Shown here piece after piece: positions 47,185 to 59,899 of a DNA stretch of 64,000 nucleotides. Under the pieces are notes generated by a model, which saw only the letters and a program-made list of their open reading frames with translations, made no database searches and was not told where the DNA came from. Origin of the DNA: Letharia columbiana (taxonomy: Eukaryota; Ascomycota; Lecanoromycetes; Lecanorales; Parmeliaceae); NCBI RefSeq assembly GCF_014066305.1, contig NW_023501074.1:186001-250000 (forward strand), written 5' to 3'. Both the position numbers and the translations under genes were made by a program. Each line of letters opens with the position of its first letter. Positions within the stretch are counted from its first letter, which is position 1.

Positions 47185-49102
47185 AAAAATAATATATTAA
47201 AAAAAGTTATAATTTTTTAATATTATTATTAACGCGATAAATTATTTATATTATACTTAAAAAGTTTTATTTAATAAAAAAAAATCTATATATCTTAATT
47301 TATAACTATTTTATAAATTTAGAAAATTATCGAGCTTATATAATAATAGAATTATTATTAAAAAATCTTATAAACGATAATCTCTCTATTAAATAACTAC
47401 TTTATTTAATATTTAATATTATATAATATTATTATAAAGTAAATCTCTTACTATATAAATATTATAATATAAAAAAAATTTATTATTTATTATATATAAG
47501 TTTTTAAAGAATATAGAGTTTAATATATTTAAAAGAAGATATCGTAAATAGAAAAGCTTTTTAGCGTTTAGATTAATATAATATATTCTTTTAATAATAT
47601 CTCTACGCCTCTAACGTAAATTCTATTTAAATATATCTCACATTTTTTTCTAGATATATTACTTTAATAAATCGATATAGAAGAAATCTTTTATTTATTT
47701 ATACTATTAATATTATTTACTTAATTAACAAGAAGAGAATTAGATTAATATAATATTTATATATTATATTAATCATTTAAATTAGATTATTATTATTATT
47801 AAATATTATATTATATTAATTTAAAAGATAAATAAATAATTCTTTAATAGAAGAATTATAATTATATAATTTAAAGCTAAGAATTCTTTAATAGACTTTT
47901 ATAAAGCTTACTTATTATATATCTTAATTTATATCGCTTTTATATTCTATTTAAAAATTAATATAATTACTATTCTTATAAATATATTTAAAAATATATT
48001 TATAAATTTTAATATTAATATAAATCTTTATATTAATATAAATATTATAGTTAGTTAATAAATAGAGATTATAAAATATTATCTAGTAATTCTATTTAGA
48101 TTTATTATCTAATATTTTAATAAATTTATATTAATAATATATAGAGTATTTAAAGTTTAATTTAAAGATAATATAATTATTAAAGTTCTTTAAAAACTAT
48201 TTATCATTATTTTTTTTTAATTTTAATAAAATAAAATAAAAATTATTTTATTAATATTTTATTAGTTATAATTTCTATAAAGTATATATCTAATAATTAT
48301 TATATAGAGATTAAAAAATAGATTTAAATTAGAGATCTTAGTATTAATAGTAATATTTATCTTAGCGATATTAAAGAATTAATTTTTAGAATATAATATA
48401 ATAAGAATATAAGTATACGATAAATTTTATTTTGAAAATTCTATAATATAAATATAAATCGAAATTTAATTTATTATCTATAAAGTTAGTTAGAATTAAA
48501 ATTAATTAAAATTTTAATTAACTATATTTCGCTTTTATAAGAGTAAAGATTTTTTTTAAATAATATTATAAGACTAATTAATAAAAATTATAGTATATAA
48601 AGAATTAAATAATATTAGAAATATCTTTATAGATTATTATTTATATTAATTATTTAATTATAGATTATCTAAAAAACTATTCTATTAGATAAAAAGAATA
48701 AAGACTATTATACTATAATAGAAAATAAGAAAAATCGAAGTATATCTAATATTTAACTTTAATCTAAACTTTTTAATAATTAGATTAAATTAATTAATAA
48801 TATATTCGCTAAATAAAAGATTTTTAATAATTTTAATTTATTTTAAATTATAGATAAAAGTTATAAAGAGATTTAATTAATTAAATTTAATAAAGTAATA
48901 TAATAATATTCTAATAAAGTTATTTTATAAATTATAAATCTTCTTTATAGAAAAAGAGAGAATAATATATTAGTTACTAGTTTAATAATTTATAATAATT
49001 TTATCGATATAAATATTAATAATTACTTAATAAATATTAATTTAAATAATCTTCTAATTTATCTTTAATTAAAAAAGTTTATTACTTTTAATAATTATAT
49101 AG
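47185..49102. other. Unassigned transposon remnant, start similar to PB2
   Basis: 47190-47240 (tattaaaaaaagttataat...attattattaacgcgataa) matches the start of PB2 at about 39605, so a third piggyBac-related terminus is likely. The following 1.8 kb does not show the DNFFTS or YNKYMG boxes on the plus strand and I could not classify it. The hAT-type MITE at 49111 sits inside it. Confidence 0.4.
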
Positions 49103-49110
49103 ATAGATAT

Positions 49111-49210
49111 TACGCTACGTAAAGAAGTAAGATTTAAAACGAGATTTAACCGCTAAAGAAAACCCTATCTCGTCTCGTTTCGAGGTCTCTCGCCTCGTTA
49201 CGTAGCGTTA
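49111..49210. mobile_element. 100-bp hAT-type MITE with 8-bp TSD
   Basis: Ends tacgctacgtaa and ttacgtagcgtta, flanked by atagatat at 49103-49110 and 49211-49218. The 8-bp duplication is the hAT signature. Its termini equal those of the 519-bp element at 26205. Interior is CpG-rich (tctcgtctcgtttcgaggtc) with no CpA, as expected after RIP. Confidence 0.85.
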
Positions 49211-49218
49211 ATAGATAT

Positions 49219-50364
49219 CGTAAATAAAATATTATAATAATTTATTATAATAAAGAAAACGATTAAATTTATTAAAATATTTCTATATTATATATCTATA
49301 AAAAGTTAATAATTAATAAAATAAAAGAAATAAATAATATAGATTTATAATATAAAATAAGTGTTATTTATATAGAGCTATCTTAATTAATAATTCTATT
49401 AACTTATAAAGCGATTTTATTATTATTACGTCGATAAATAAAAAAACTCTTATATAATATAATATCTATATTAAATATATTATTATATTATAATTATTTA
49501 TTAAATAGAAATATAAAAGAATAATATAAAGATATATAAATTAAATATTAATATAAAATACTAAATCTCTTATTACTTTAAGTCTCTATTAAGATATTCT
49601 TAATCTTAAATATATCTAATAAATTATTTATATTACTCTTTTAAGCGATAATAATCTTATCTAAAGTAGAATAATTATAAATATATAGATTATAATATCG
49701 TGGATTCTTATAAAATAGCTTATAGTCTTATATACTTGAGTTAATCTTTAGCTTTTTAAATATTAATTTAAGAGTAATAATATATAAATTAATACTTTTA
49801 AGAATTATAGCTATTTTATAATAAAGCGTTTAATTAATATAATTATAATAGCTATATTTAATAAAGTTAATATAAAAAACGTAATTAAGAAAAAGTTATA
49901 TCGTATTATAAATTAATTTTAAGTATTATTTATAATATAAATTTAATTAAAAATCGATTTTTTACTCTCTAAAGACGTTAAGATAAATATATAAATAATA
50001 ATTACTCTCTAGATTTTATATATATATAAAACGATTAAATAATTAATAGTAATTTACTATAAGACTATAGAGATTATATTATTTTATCACATAATATAAT
50101 AACGAAATTCTTTATAATTATTAATAAGATTTAAGATTCTTAATATTAAGAAGTAAAGGATTTAATTAATAGTATACTCGCTAAAGTTAATCGAATTATT
50201 TATACTTATTTTAACGCCCTTATAATCTTATTTTATATTATCTATTTTAGATATATCGACTTTAATCTTTTCGCTATCGCAGTATTATCTAATTATTTTA
50301 TCTTTTTATAATATCGTATTATAACTATTATAAATCTAGTTTATAAAATCTAAATTATATTATA
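49219..50364. other. Unassigned RIP-altered segment
   Basis: About 1.1 kb between the MITE and an F copy; presumably the continuation of the 47.2-kb remnant. No motif recognised. Confidence 0.4.
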
Positions 50365-50996
50365 CGAGTAAAGGCCTATAAATTAATTTTTTTTTTTAAT
50401 TAGGGCTATCGAGTAAATAGGTGAGCGATCTTTAATAAGCGAACTTTGATAAGCGATATTTAGATTTCTTACGCTTTAATAATTATAAGACTAAATTTAG
50501 AAATTCTTTTTTAATTCGAAAATCTATATTTCGTTTTATAATTTAAAAGAAAAATCTTTAAAATTAAATAGGAAATAAAAAGGTTATTCTATATATTAAT
50601 AATATATACTTATTATTTTTTATTTAGAGTCGTTAAGGCTACTCGACTATCGATAAAACTTTAATAGACGATATTTAAATTCCTTACGCTTTAATAATTA
50701 TGAATTTAAATTTAAAAATTCTTTTTTTATCTAAAAGCCCATATTTCGTTCTATAATTAAGAAAAGATCTTTAAAATTAAATAAAAATAAAAAAGTTATT
50801 CTATATATTAATAATATATATTTATTTTTTTAATAAAGAAGATATAAAAGAAGGAGATTTTAATAGTTATAAACGCTAATTTATTTACTTATAATAAGTT
50901 AGTCGATATATTTAAAAAATATAGAGAATTCGAATTTATAATTAACTATATATATAAATTTAAGATTTTTAAGCTTAGCTCTATCTTATTCTTTTA
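50365..50996 (-). repeat. Short F repeat with duplicated unit
   Basis: Complement of an F copy with two internal units (junction near 50630). The left end is cgagtaaaggcc and the right end ctattc-type ctttta. Flanks tatattata and tatatatta agree at 7 of 9 positions. Confidence 0.75.
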
Positions 50997-51041
50997 TATA
51001 TATTAATAAACTTTATAATATATAAATAACGCGCGATATAG

Positions 51042-51046
51042 CTAGC
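51042..51046. repeat. Left target-site duplication of E (ctagc)
   Basis: ctagc here and at 58094-58098. The rejoined flank (cgcgatatagctagcgagctt) matches the uninterrupted F5 sequence near 60825-60843 (cgcgtaatatagctaacgagctt), which confirms the empty site. Confidence 0.92.
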
Positions 51047-51229
51047 TATTAGAATCGATATAGATATAATATTAATATAGATATTTTAAATAAGATAATT
51101 AAGATATTAAACTATATAGATAAAAGAAAGATATTAAATAGTAGATAAATATCTCTACGAAGATACGCTAAGCTCGAATAGGTTAGAGGGCTAAGTAATA
51201 TATTAGAAATATAGAATACGCTCGTAATA
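51047..51229 (-). repeat. 3' LTR of E
   Basis: 183 bp, tattag...gtaata. Contains ataattaagat (51095-51105), exactly the primer-binding-site sequence in sense. Confidence 0.92.
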
Positions 51230-51949
51230 CTATCTCCCTCTTTATAAAATTATATCTTATAATTAATAAGTAAAAAGATAGAAAAATAAGTATATATATA
51301 CGCTTAACGTTTAAAAAAAATAGTAAAAATAGCAAAGAAATAATCGTATCCGAGAACTCTAGCTTCGTATTTTTCTTTATAAGAGATATTAAAGATAATA
51401 GTAGTTTATTATATTTACGCTATAGCGATATCGCTAGTTAAGATATAGGCGTATATAAGAAGCTTAGCTAGAAAGAAATCGATATAATATAGCGAAAATA
51501 ATATTTATTAACGTAGGGGTAAATAGTAATAATTTCTAAATCTATATCTAAATAAATAAAATATCGATGAAATAATACGATATAATTAGTCGAGGGCTCT
51601 CGAATCGAATCGAGCCGTAAACGCTAAAAACTCTAATTTAATATTAAGTAAGTTTCTCTATAGAATATTATATAATTAATATTAATAAAGGCTATCGATA
51701 ACGACGGTAAGGTCTATAGATAACGTATTATAGCTTCGGAAGATAATTAGATATTTATTAATAAGAGAACTCTACGCGGGAGATTCTATATAATATAATT
51801 CGTAATCGATATATGCCTAAGAAATTAATTCTCGACTTCTAAAAAAATAAGGCTATTGCGAAGACATCGAACGATTTCAATTTAATTAAAAATAAGATAT
51901 TCGAGATAGTTCTAATATTCTATAAGTTAACTCTTATATATAAGATATT

Positions 51950-53200
51950 TTAAAATAGTATTTATAAAAGTCGTTTATTAGATCTTAGCAATTTTCGAAT
52001 TTATCGCCGTTCGTATTATATTAAACGAGATTATTATTAAGACCTTTTCATTTAACTTTATACTTAAGATAACTATAAATTAGTTTAAAATCAAGTATTT
52101 CTTTAATAATCTATTCGATTCAATTATTAATAGTAACGTATTTCGATAAAGAATTTATCTATTCTAATAAAGAGGTTATTTATTATAAGACTTAAGAGAT
52201 TAAGATAGAAGACGTCGTAGATTTTTATAATTAATAGAAGTTCTAGACGATATAAGATTTCTATAAAGTCTATAATCTTAAATAAATTAAATCTCTTATA
52301 ATTTAATTTACGAGAGAGGCGATTAAAGATAATATTCTTATTATTTAAAAAGATCTTATCGTCTATCTAAAAGATAGTCTTTTATTAATATTTATAATTA
52401 TAACCTTCTAAACGCGATCTATATTACTTCTAATATACTTAAAAATCTATTTTATATAATTTATAATATTCTCTATCTAAGTAGTATTAAGATATTTATA
52501 AATAATCTTATAATTAGTAATATTTAGACTAAAACTTATTTATAAATAAAATCTCTTATTTATAAGAAAAGGTAGAATACTAGTAGTCGCTAAGATAATA
52601 TTATTATTAATAAATTTAGTAATAAATAGTTATCTTATCTAATCGTTCTATATATAATTATAATATATTTAAAGATAACGCTCTATATTCTAATTTATCT
52701 ACTCTATCTATCTATCGATTTTAAAGTAAAAGACTATTAATAGCTTAGCTATAATATTTAATTATTTATAAAAAGCTTTTTATATAATAGCTATAAATTA
52801 AGAGTCTTAATTTAATATTATTACGATTAATAAATCGTATAAATAAAATACTTTTTTAAGTAGTAGATTAATCGTCTTCTTAGTAATAATATCTTTATTA
52901 ATATCGAAATAGATTATATAATAATATTTCTTAATAAGTTAATTAATTAATATTTAAATAACGTTATAGTTATTAGATATAAATAAATTTATAACGAAGT
53001 CGATTAATATATTTTATTATCGTTTTTATAGAATTAGTAGAGACTATAGTAAACTATACTTTCGATTATAGAATATCTTAGTCATTTAATAGATATAATA
53101 ATTTTAAATCTAGATAGTTATTATTATTCTTATTTCTCGCTAATAGTATTTTCTTTTAAGTAGTTTATAAATATATACTATTTTAAAATAGTCGTAGAAT
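51950..53200 (-). pseudogene. Integrase and chromodomain remnant of E
   Basis: The chromodomain is at about 52130-51960 and is the best preserved in the window: EILDFKLIYSYLKYKVK, then KGLNNN and FENC*DLINDFY, matching E-ILD-KL----KYKVKWKGL and F-N---L--DF with the aromatic-cage Trp turned to a stop. Integrase zinc-binding and core regions upstream (about 53200-52200) are placed by collinearity with C (13020-13950). Between 51950 and the 3' LTR lie about 700 bp of untranslated tail with a tcgctatagcgata-type palindrome near 51430, also present in C. Confidence 0.82.
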
Positions 53201-53499
53201 ATTTAATTATATATCTCTTAGATAATATCGATATATATATTATCGAATACCTATAAATAGTCTTTATAGAAAAGTATCTTATTTTATATAAAGCACTTAT
53301 TAAAAGTAATCTCTTAAAACTTATTCTTACCTTCGACGATAGTATTATAGATTTTAATATAATAATTATTCTTCTTATTAGTTTCTACTATCTTATAGTA
53401 GATAAAATTATTAACTATATATATATCTATATATTCGCTATCTAATTCTAATCGATTAAAAATAAATATTATTTAATATTATTAAAGTAATCGTTTATT

Positions 53500-55000
53500 C
53501 TCGAGATTAATTAATTTATATTTAGTTATTTATATAAGAATATCCGCCTTAATATTCTAAGATCTAGATTAATAAATAATCTTTATATTAAATTCTAATA
53601 ATATATCTAAATATCGAGCCTAATATTAATTAAGATCTCTTTTCTTAATAAAATATATTAATTCTTTATAATCGATAAAGATTCTAATAGAGATATCTAT
53701 ATATTCTAGTTTAGAGCGTTAGTATTCTAAATAATAAATAATTACTAATAGTTTCTTATTATAAATCTAATAATTATACTCGATTAAGATTAGATTTTTA
53801 TTATAGAAAGCTATTAAGTAAAATATTTTCTTATTATTATATTAGAAAAAAATATCTTCGTTAATATAGTTAAAAGAGTTAATCTCTAGAATAATCTTCT
53901 TTATCTTATTAAAATAATATAAAATTAAAGCTTTAATAATAGCGACTTTTAGAAAATAAAAAGTCTTTTAATAAGTTAATATACTGGGAACTAATTAAAT
54001 ATAATTTTCTTTATCGTAAATTTGACTATAGATTTAACTATTTTAAAGAAATCTCTAAGTAAATTATTAATAAAAATTACAAAATCCGATAAAGGCCTAT
54101 ATCTCTTTAAGATTAATAGATATAGTTTACTTAATAATAGTCTAGATTTTAATAAAGTCTATTTATAACTCGTCTATAGATATTAATAAGTCTAGAAACT
54201 TAATTTTCTAAATATAAAATTCGCACTTAAGGATATTTATCTAAAGATTAATATTTTTTAATTTCTAAAGAATTTATCTAACGTGTTAAATATATTTCTT
54301 TTTTATCTTATTATAAATAAATATATTATCGAGATAGATCTAATAGAAATTATTTAGATACTTAAATAGAATATTATTTATATATTATTAATATATAACC
54401 GAGCCATTAATTAAATCGAAAGAGAGAACTCGATACTTATATACTTTAAGGAAGGTAATAAAAGTAATAAAATTCTCGCTATCGGGATATATACGTAGTT
54501 TATTAAACGCGGCTATAATATTTAATCGAGTAAGATATTTATATTTCTAAATTCTTACTAAAATCTTATCTATTAATAGAATTAGATATTAGTTTCTTTT
54601 AATAATAATATTTAGCTTTTAATAGTTTATATAAAAATATAATTCTCTATTCGACTTTTCCGCGAATAGAATAAGTAAAGCGAATAATATATAGCTTAGT
54701 ATTATAAATCCCTTCTTTAGATATTCATTTAGATACTTCTTTATCTATTTTAATTTATATTCTAATATTAAATAGATTCTACTTTTCAAGAGTTTTATCT
54801 CATCGAAACTATTATTAAATTCTAATTTATAATCGTAGAAATAATATAGAGAAAGTATATTTATCTTAATTTTATCGAAAATATCGAGATAGTCGTAATA
54901 CTTCGTAAATAGTTTATATTTTATTTTTTTAGAACTAATTTTATTAACGCTATTAATCTAAATAAGATAATTAGAATTATAATATCTCTTATATTTCTTT
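53500..55000 (-). pseudogene. Reverse transcriptase and RNase H remnant of E
   Basis: The RT catalytic box is at about 54345-54311 (plus strand ttataaataaatatattatcgaga, complement of a YLDNIFIYN reading), with a catalytic Asp changed to Asn as in C. RNase H-like sequence is at about 53950-53550, collinear with 12590-12800 of C over several hundred bases. Distances between domains equal those in C and D. Stops throughout. Confidence 0.8.
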
Positions 55001-55799
55001 TCTAAGTCGTAAAAATATAATTTATTAATTAATATATAAGTTTCGCGAGATATTCGAGTAAAGAAAGGTGTATATAATATAGACGATATATTATAAATCT
55101 TATTTATTATTAATATAAATAGTTTATTACTTTTTTTACGAGCTAGTTAATAATAAGCCGCTATATTAATCTTAGCGATATCGATAAACTTAGCCTTATA
55201 TAATAAAAAAGTATTTAAATTACTTTTATTATTATAGATAAGTAAAAGAGAGCTTTATCGTTTTAATATAATAGATAAGAGAATAAATAATATAGATAGT
55301 CGAAGCTCTAAAATAAATAGAAAAGAGAGTTCGTTTATTATTAATATTTTATTATTATTATAATTATATTAATCGAGTAAAAAGAGTATCTTATCTTATA
55401 ATATATTAAGAACTATTCTATACTTATTTATTTATAGTTTTTTAATTATTATATTATATTTTAATAGTATAATTAGTATTAGATATATTTCTTCTTAATA
55501 GTTTTCTACTATTATCGTAGAGAGTAAATAGTATATAATTAATCGTTTTATAATCTAGCTATTATAATTTCTTAATAATTTAAATTATAATAGTAAAAGT
55601 AATTCTAGATATAAAGCTTTATATATCGCTAAGATTAGATTCTCGTTTATAACTATATAAGTATCGATATATCTACTATCTATAAGAAAGTTCTTAAATA
55701 AATACTCTCTTTCTTATAAAGATAGCGTAACTTATATACGAAAAGAATAACGTATTAAGACGTTATTAAGAGTATCTACTAAGTATACTTTATAAGTAT

Positions 55800-57850
55800 C
55801 TCTTATTATAACTTTAAAAGAGGCTATTCGTTTCTCGAATTTAAAAAAGAACCGTCGCTATCCGTAATATCGACGTTATCGATTTTAAATTCTTTATTTA
55901 TTTTCATTATATAAAGTCGTACTTTCTTAAAAGTCTTTTTATCGATCTCGATTTAAATAGTTATTATATAATTCTTTTAATAGTAATCTTTCTTATTATA
56001 ATTATAGTATATTAATTCTCTTAACTTTAAATTAATTATAATATTTAAAGACGTAGTAATTATATTTAAATTAAATTTAATAATAAATATAAAATATATA
56101 CTAATTACGAGTATTATTCTTAATATTTATATTATAATTAACTTAATAATAGTCTTTATAAATTTAAATTCTTTATACTTAGCACGTTATAAGTTATTTA
56201 ACTTTTAAAGATATTCTTTTATAATCTTTAAGATAATAAAACCCTCTATAATATTCTATAACTTTCTTAAATTAAATCTTAATTTCTTTAAAAGATAATT
56301 CTTTAGTAGAAGGATTTTCTTAATATTAAGAATAGTAACTAATCGAATAAAATTTAAATAAAAGTTAATAAAGAATTAAGTCTTTTACTATAGAGTATAT
56401 ATATTATACTATATATTATTACGTTAATCTAAATTATTATAAATATTAATTAACTTATCTATAATCTTAATAAAAAAAAATATAAATTAATAAATTAATA
56501 AAGTTTTAAAGTCTTCTTTATATTATATATTATATAGTTTTATCGCTAAGTCGTAAGACTATATAAGTTATCTTAAAGTCTTTAATAAGATAATAATCGC
56601 TATTAGTCTTAAATTTCTATTCTATTCGAAAGAACTAATTATTCTAAATAGAATTAATATTATTAATAAATAAATAAATAGATGTAAGTCTAGAATCATA
56701 ATTAATCTTTCTTTTAATTATCTAGATATATATTTCTTCTTAATTAAAAATAATTATAAATCTTTTATTAATTATAAATTAAGATTATTAATTTTTCGCT
56801 ATAGAGAAGTTATATTCTTTTAAAAGTCTTAAGCTAGTTAATTTATCTTCTTAATTATTCTATAAATTTAATATAGATCTTTTATAATTAGATTCTTTTC
56901 TATTATAATAATATAATATCGAGTAATAATCTTTCGAAAATTATCTTATTTCTAATAAATCTTATTTAATATAATTATAAATTCGTTAAATTAATACTTA
57001 GCTTAATATTATAATTATTAAATATTAATAATATCTTAAAATATTTCTATTAAGTTAAATTTATCGACTATATTATTTAATAGAACTAATATTTTTTAAA
57101 ACTTAATTTAGTTAAATAAGATCTTAATTTAATTTATTCTTTCGATATTAGACTTTACTATAGAAAAGAAGAAAAGAAGATTCGAAATAAAGTAAAGAGG
57201 AGTTTAAATATTTCGAAAGAATAGATATTAAGAATTTTAGATATACTAGAAAATAGTAAAATTTCTTAAAGACGTATCGAAATTATTCGATATTAAGAAT
57301 AAATTTTTTTACTATAAAGTCTAAAATAAGATTATTTCTTTATAGAGGTTTAATATACTTATTTTTTAATTATTTAAAATATTAAAAAGATTATAAATAT
57401 TTTAAATAATAATTTTTCGAGTACACTTACGTCGCTTAGAGGGTTTTTTATCTTATTAAAAAGTTATATATAGAAAAGCTTTAAAGAATAATATGTTTAA
57501 TTAGTTATTACTCGACTATTTTCTATCTAATTAAAACTTTATTTAAATTTTAGATATTATAATATATAAAGTTATAAGTAATACTATTAATATATATTTT
57601 AAATATAAAAATATAAGATAATATTAATTATTTCTTTTAATTCGCTAGTTATATAAATAGTTTAATATCTTCTTTATTTCTTAATTATTATAACTATTAA
57701 AATCTCACTCCGGTATCGACGCCCCAACTACTATTTATTAAGATCGTTTCGCTATTATATTTAGACTCTTTAAAATCGATTTATCTATTTAATAAGCTTA
57801 TTTAGAGAAATAATAGCTTAATTTAATTTCTTACTAAAGTCTTTATTAGC
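55800..57850 (-). pseudogene. Gag remnant of E
   Basis: Assigned by collinearity with gag of C (7000-10450) and the gag part of B. The zinc knuckle should be near 56000, where the plus strand ttcttttaatagtaatctttcttattataattatagtat is the complement of the C knuckle region. The 5' part (56700-57850) is the stretch shared with B and C. No intact start. Confidence 0.65.
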
Positions 57851-57897
57851 GCGTTTCTTTAAATTCGTTTACTAATATAAATAAAATAAGTAGATTA

Positions 57898-57908
57898 ATC
57901 TTAATTAT
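57898..57908 (-). promoter_or_regulatory. Primer-binding site of E
   Basis: Sense ATAATTAAGAT, two nucleotides from the 5' LTR. It pairs 11 of 11 with its 3' LTR partner (51095-51105) and 10 of 11 with the 5' LTR (ataactaagat, 57959-57969), the difference being one C/T. Confidence 0.75.
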
Positions 57909-57910
57909 AG

Positions 57911-58093
57911 TATTAAAATCGATATAAATATAATATTAATATAAATATTTTAAATAAGATAACTAAGATATCGAATTATATAGAAAAAAGAAAGATATTA
58001 AGTAGTAGATAAATATCTCTACTAAGATACGCTAGGCCCGAATAGATTAGAGGGCTAAGTGATATATTAAGAATATAGAATACGCTCGTAATA
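57911..58093 (-). repeat. 5' LTR of E
   Basis: 183 bp, same length as the 3' LTR; followed by TSD ctagc at 58094-58098. Confidence 0.92.
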
Positions 58094-58098
58094 CTAGC

Positions 58099-59040
58099 GA
58101 GCTTTATTAAAAATTAAATAAAAATTAAATAAAGATTAAAAGATAGATTAAAAGATCGATTAAAAGAATAAAAATTATTGAAAAAGTTATTATTAAAAAG
58201 ATTTGCTAGTAAGTCTTTTAATAGAGAATTTTTAATAATATCTTTCTCTCGTTTAGTAGCTTTTTCTTAATAATATTTAAAATCTAATACGCGTTAAGAG
58301 GTTTTAAAATAGAGTAATAAAGAATAAATAGAGAAGGAAAACGCGTTTTAAAAGATAATATCGCTAAATTAAAAGATATTATTATTAGCTTAAAAGAAGT
58401 ATATAGAAGAAGACGATAGCTATAAATTTATTTAAACTCTTTTTAAGAATCTTTTAACGCGTTTATAAGTAGTAATAAATAGTTATTAAACTCGCTTATA
58501 ATCTCGATTATTAATAATAATAAATTATTTATCGAGAGATAGTTTAAGAGCGTTAATAAGAAGTTTAAAAGATAAATAAAAAGAATATATATTTAAAGCG
58601 TTTAGTAATATTTCCGCGAGAAATATTAAGAATTAATATATATATATATTAATAAATTAATAGAATAATAAGAGAAGAATAGTTATATAAATAGATGAAA
58701 GGATTATTATTCGATCTCGAACGCGTCTAATATAACTACTATATCTATATATCTATTTAACTTATTAAGCGTAAGTTAAACTTTATAATTTTTATATTAT
58801 TAGAAAGCGTAAATTAAGCTCTATAATTTATAAAATTATAAAGTAATAATATTTATAGAAAGCTAATTATTTTAGAGTATAAAATTTCTATATATAAGTT
58901 TTTAATAAGAAAGCTTAAGAGGGTTAGTAGACTAATTTAATCGATTTAATTAAAGAGCGTAATAACTTTAAATTTATAATTAACTATATATATAAATTTA
59001 AGATTTTTAAACTTAACTCTATCTTATTCTATTATATATA
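58099..59040 (-). repeat. Long F repeat F4, split by E
   Basis: Matches F1 and F5 in reverse orientation; its continuation on the other side of E is 51001-51046. It ends with the complement of the F 5' terminus (tcttattctattata) at 59040. The part at 58100-58620 has long purine-rich stretches (taaaagaagtatatagaagaag) shared with F5 at 60860-61300 and the equivalent of F1. Its far end is lost. Confidence 0.75.
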
Positions 59041-59045
59041 CTAAT

Positions 59046-59899
59046 TTAATAGCTAATAAATTAATATATTTATTAATAAAAATAAACTTTAATCTATAAT
59101 ATCGATTTATAATAATTATTAATTAGATAATCTTTATAAGTTAATTCTCTTATCTTTATTAAACGCGACTTAATATATTTTAATTTTAAATAAATCTTAC
59201 TTCTAGCTCTTTTAACTATATCTTAACTAATAATTATAAAAATAAATTTAAGTTATTAGAATTAATATATATATATATTTCTAACTCTTAATAAATAATT
59301 ATAATAAAAGATTTAAACTTCTAGAAGTATAAAACGCGTAGCTTTTTTAATCGCGATTTTAGCTCTTAGCTAATAATTATATAAAAAGACTTAAACTTTT
59401 AAGAGTATATATCGCGACTAGAGCGTTATTATTATCTTTTCTTTTCTTTTTATAAAGCGTTAATAATAAGATTATTTAATTACTCTATCTCTTAATAAGA
59501 TTATTAAACTTAGCGAAGATAAGATAATAGCGATTACGATAATTATAAAGATTATAAGTACTTTAAATAGTATTCTTTCGCATAATAAGAAGTTTCTTAA
59601 TAATTTATTATTTAATTATAAGTTCTTTACGAGAAACGAAGCGAAGAAGAATTTCTTATATTCGATATAGAAAACTCGTTTTTTAATAGATTAAACTATT
59701 ATTAATAATAAAGGCTATTTAATATAGACTCTTTTAAATAATATAGATATCTTATAATCTAGATATATAATAAGACTTTTATATAATAAAACTATCTATC
59801 GTTTTTTTTATTAAACTCGATTGCTTACTTTAAGTAGAAAGTAAAAAATCTATTAATTATCTTCGTCGATTTAAGATATATAAAGAAGTCTTATTATAA
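59046..59899 (-). mobile_element. 5' internal part of an old LTR element of the A/C lineage
   Basis: The right end (tatataaagaagtcttattataa, 59877-59899) is the primer-binding region seen in A1. The primer-binding site is at 59887-59897 (sense ATAATAAGACT), two nucleotides before an LTR start at 59900. The rest, about 830 bp, differs from the A1/A2 interior, so it may be the gag leader of another autonomous relative. Two blocks containing ctcttagctaataatta-like sequence at about 59215 and 59350 are similar to each other. Its left end is cut at F4. Confidence 0.6.

Larger units (their letters stand above)
51047..58093 (-). mobile_element. Full-length chromovirus E, 7047 bp
   Basis: Two 183-bp LTRs, a perfect 5-bp TSD, a primer-binding site, gag, pol with RT, RNase H, integrase and chromodomain, in that order on the minus strand. 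It is inserted in a long F repeat. Fully RIP-altered, so it was inserted before, or mutated together with, its host repeat. B and D are partial copies and C is a close relative carrying a different U3. Confidence 0.94.

Noticed and set aside
47185..49102. Helitron helicase or LINE RT
   Set aside because: Trial translations on both strands gave no consistent motif series; any name would be a guess.
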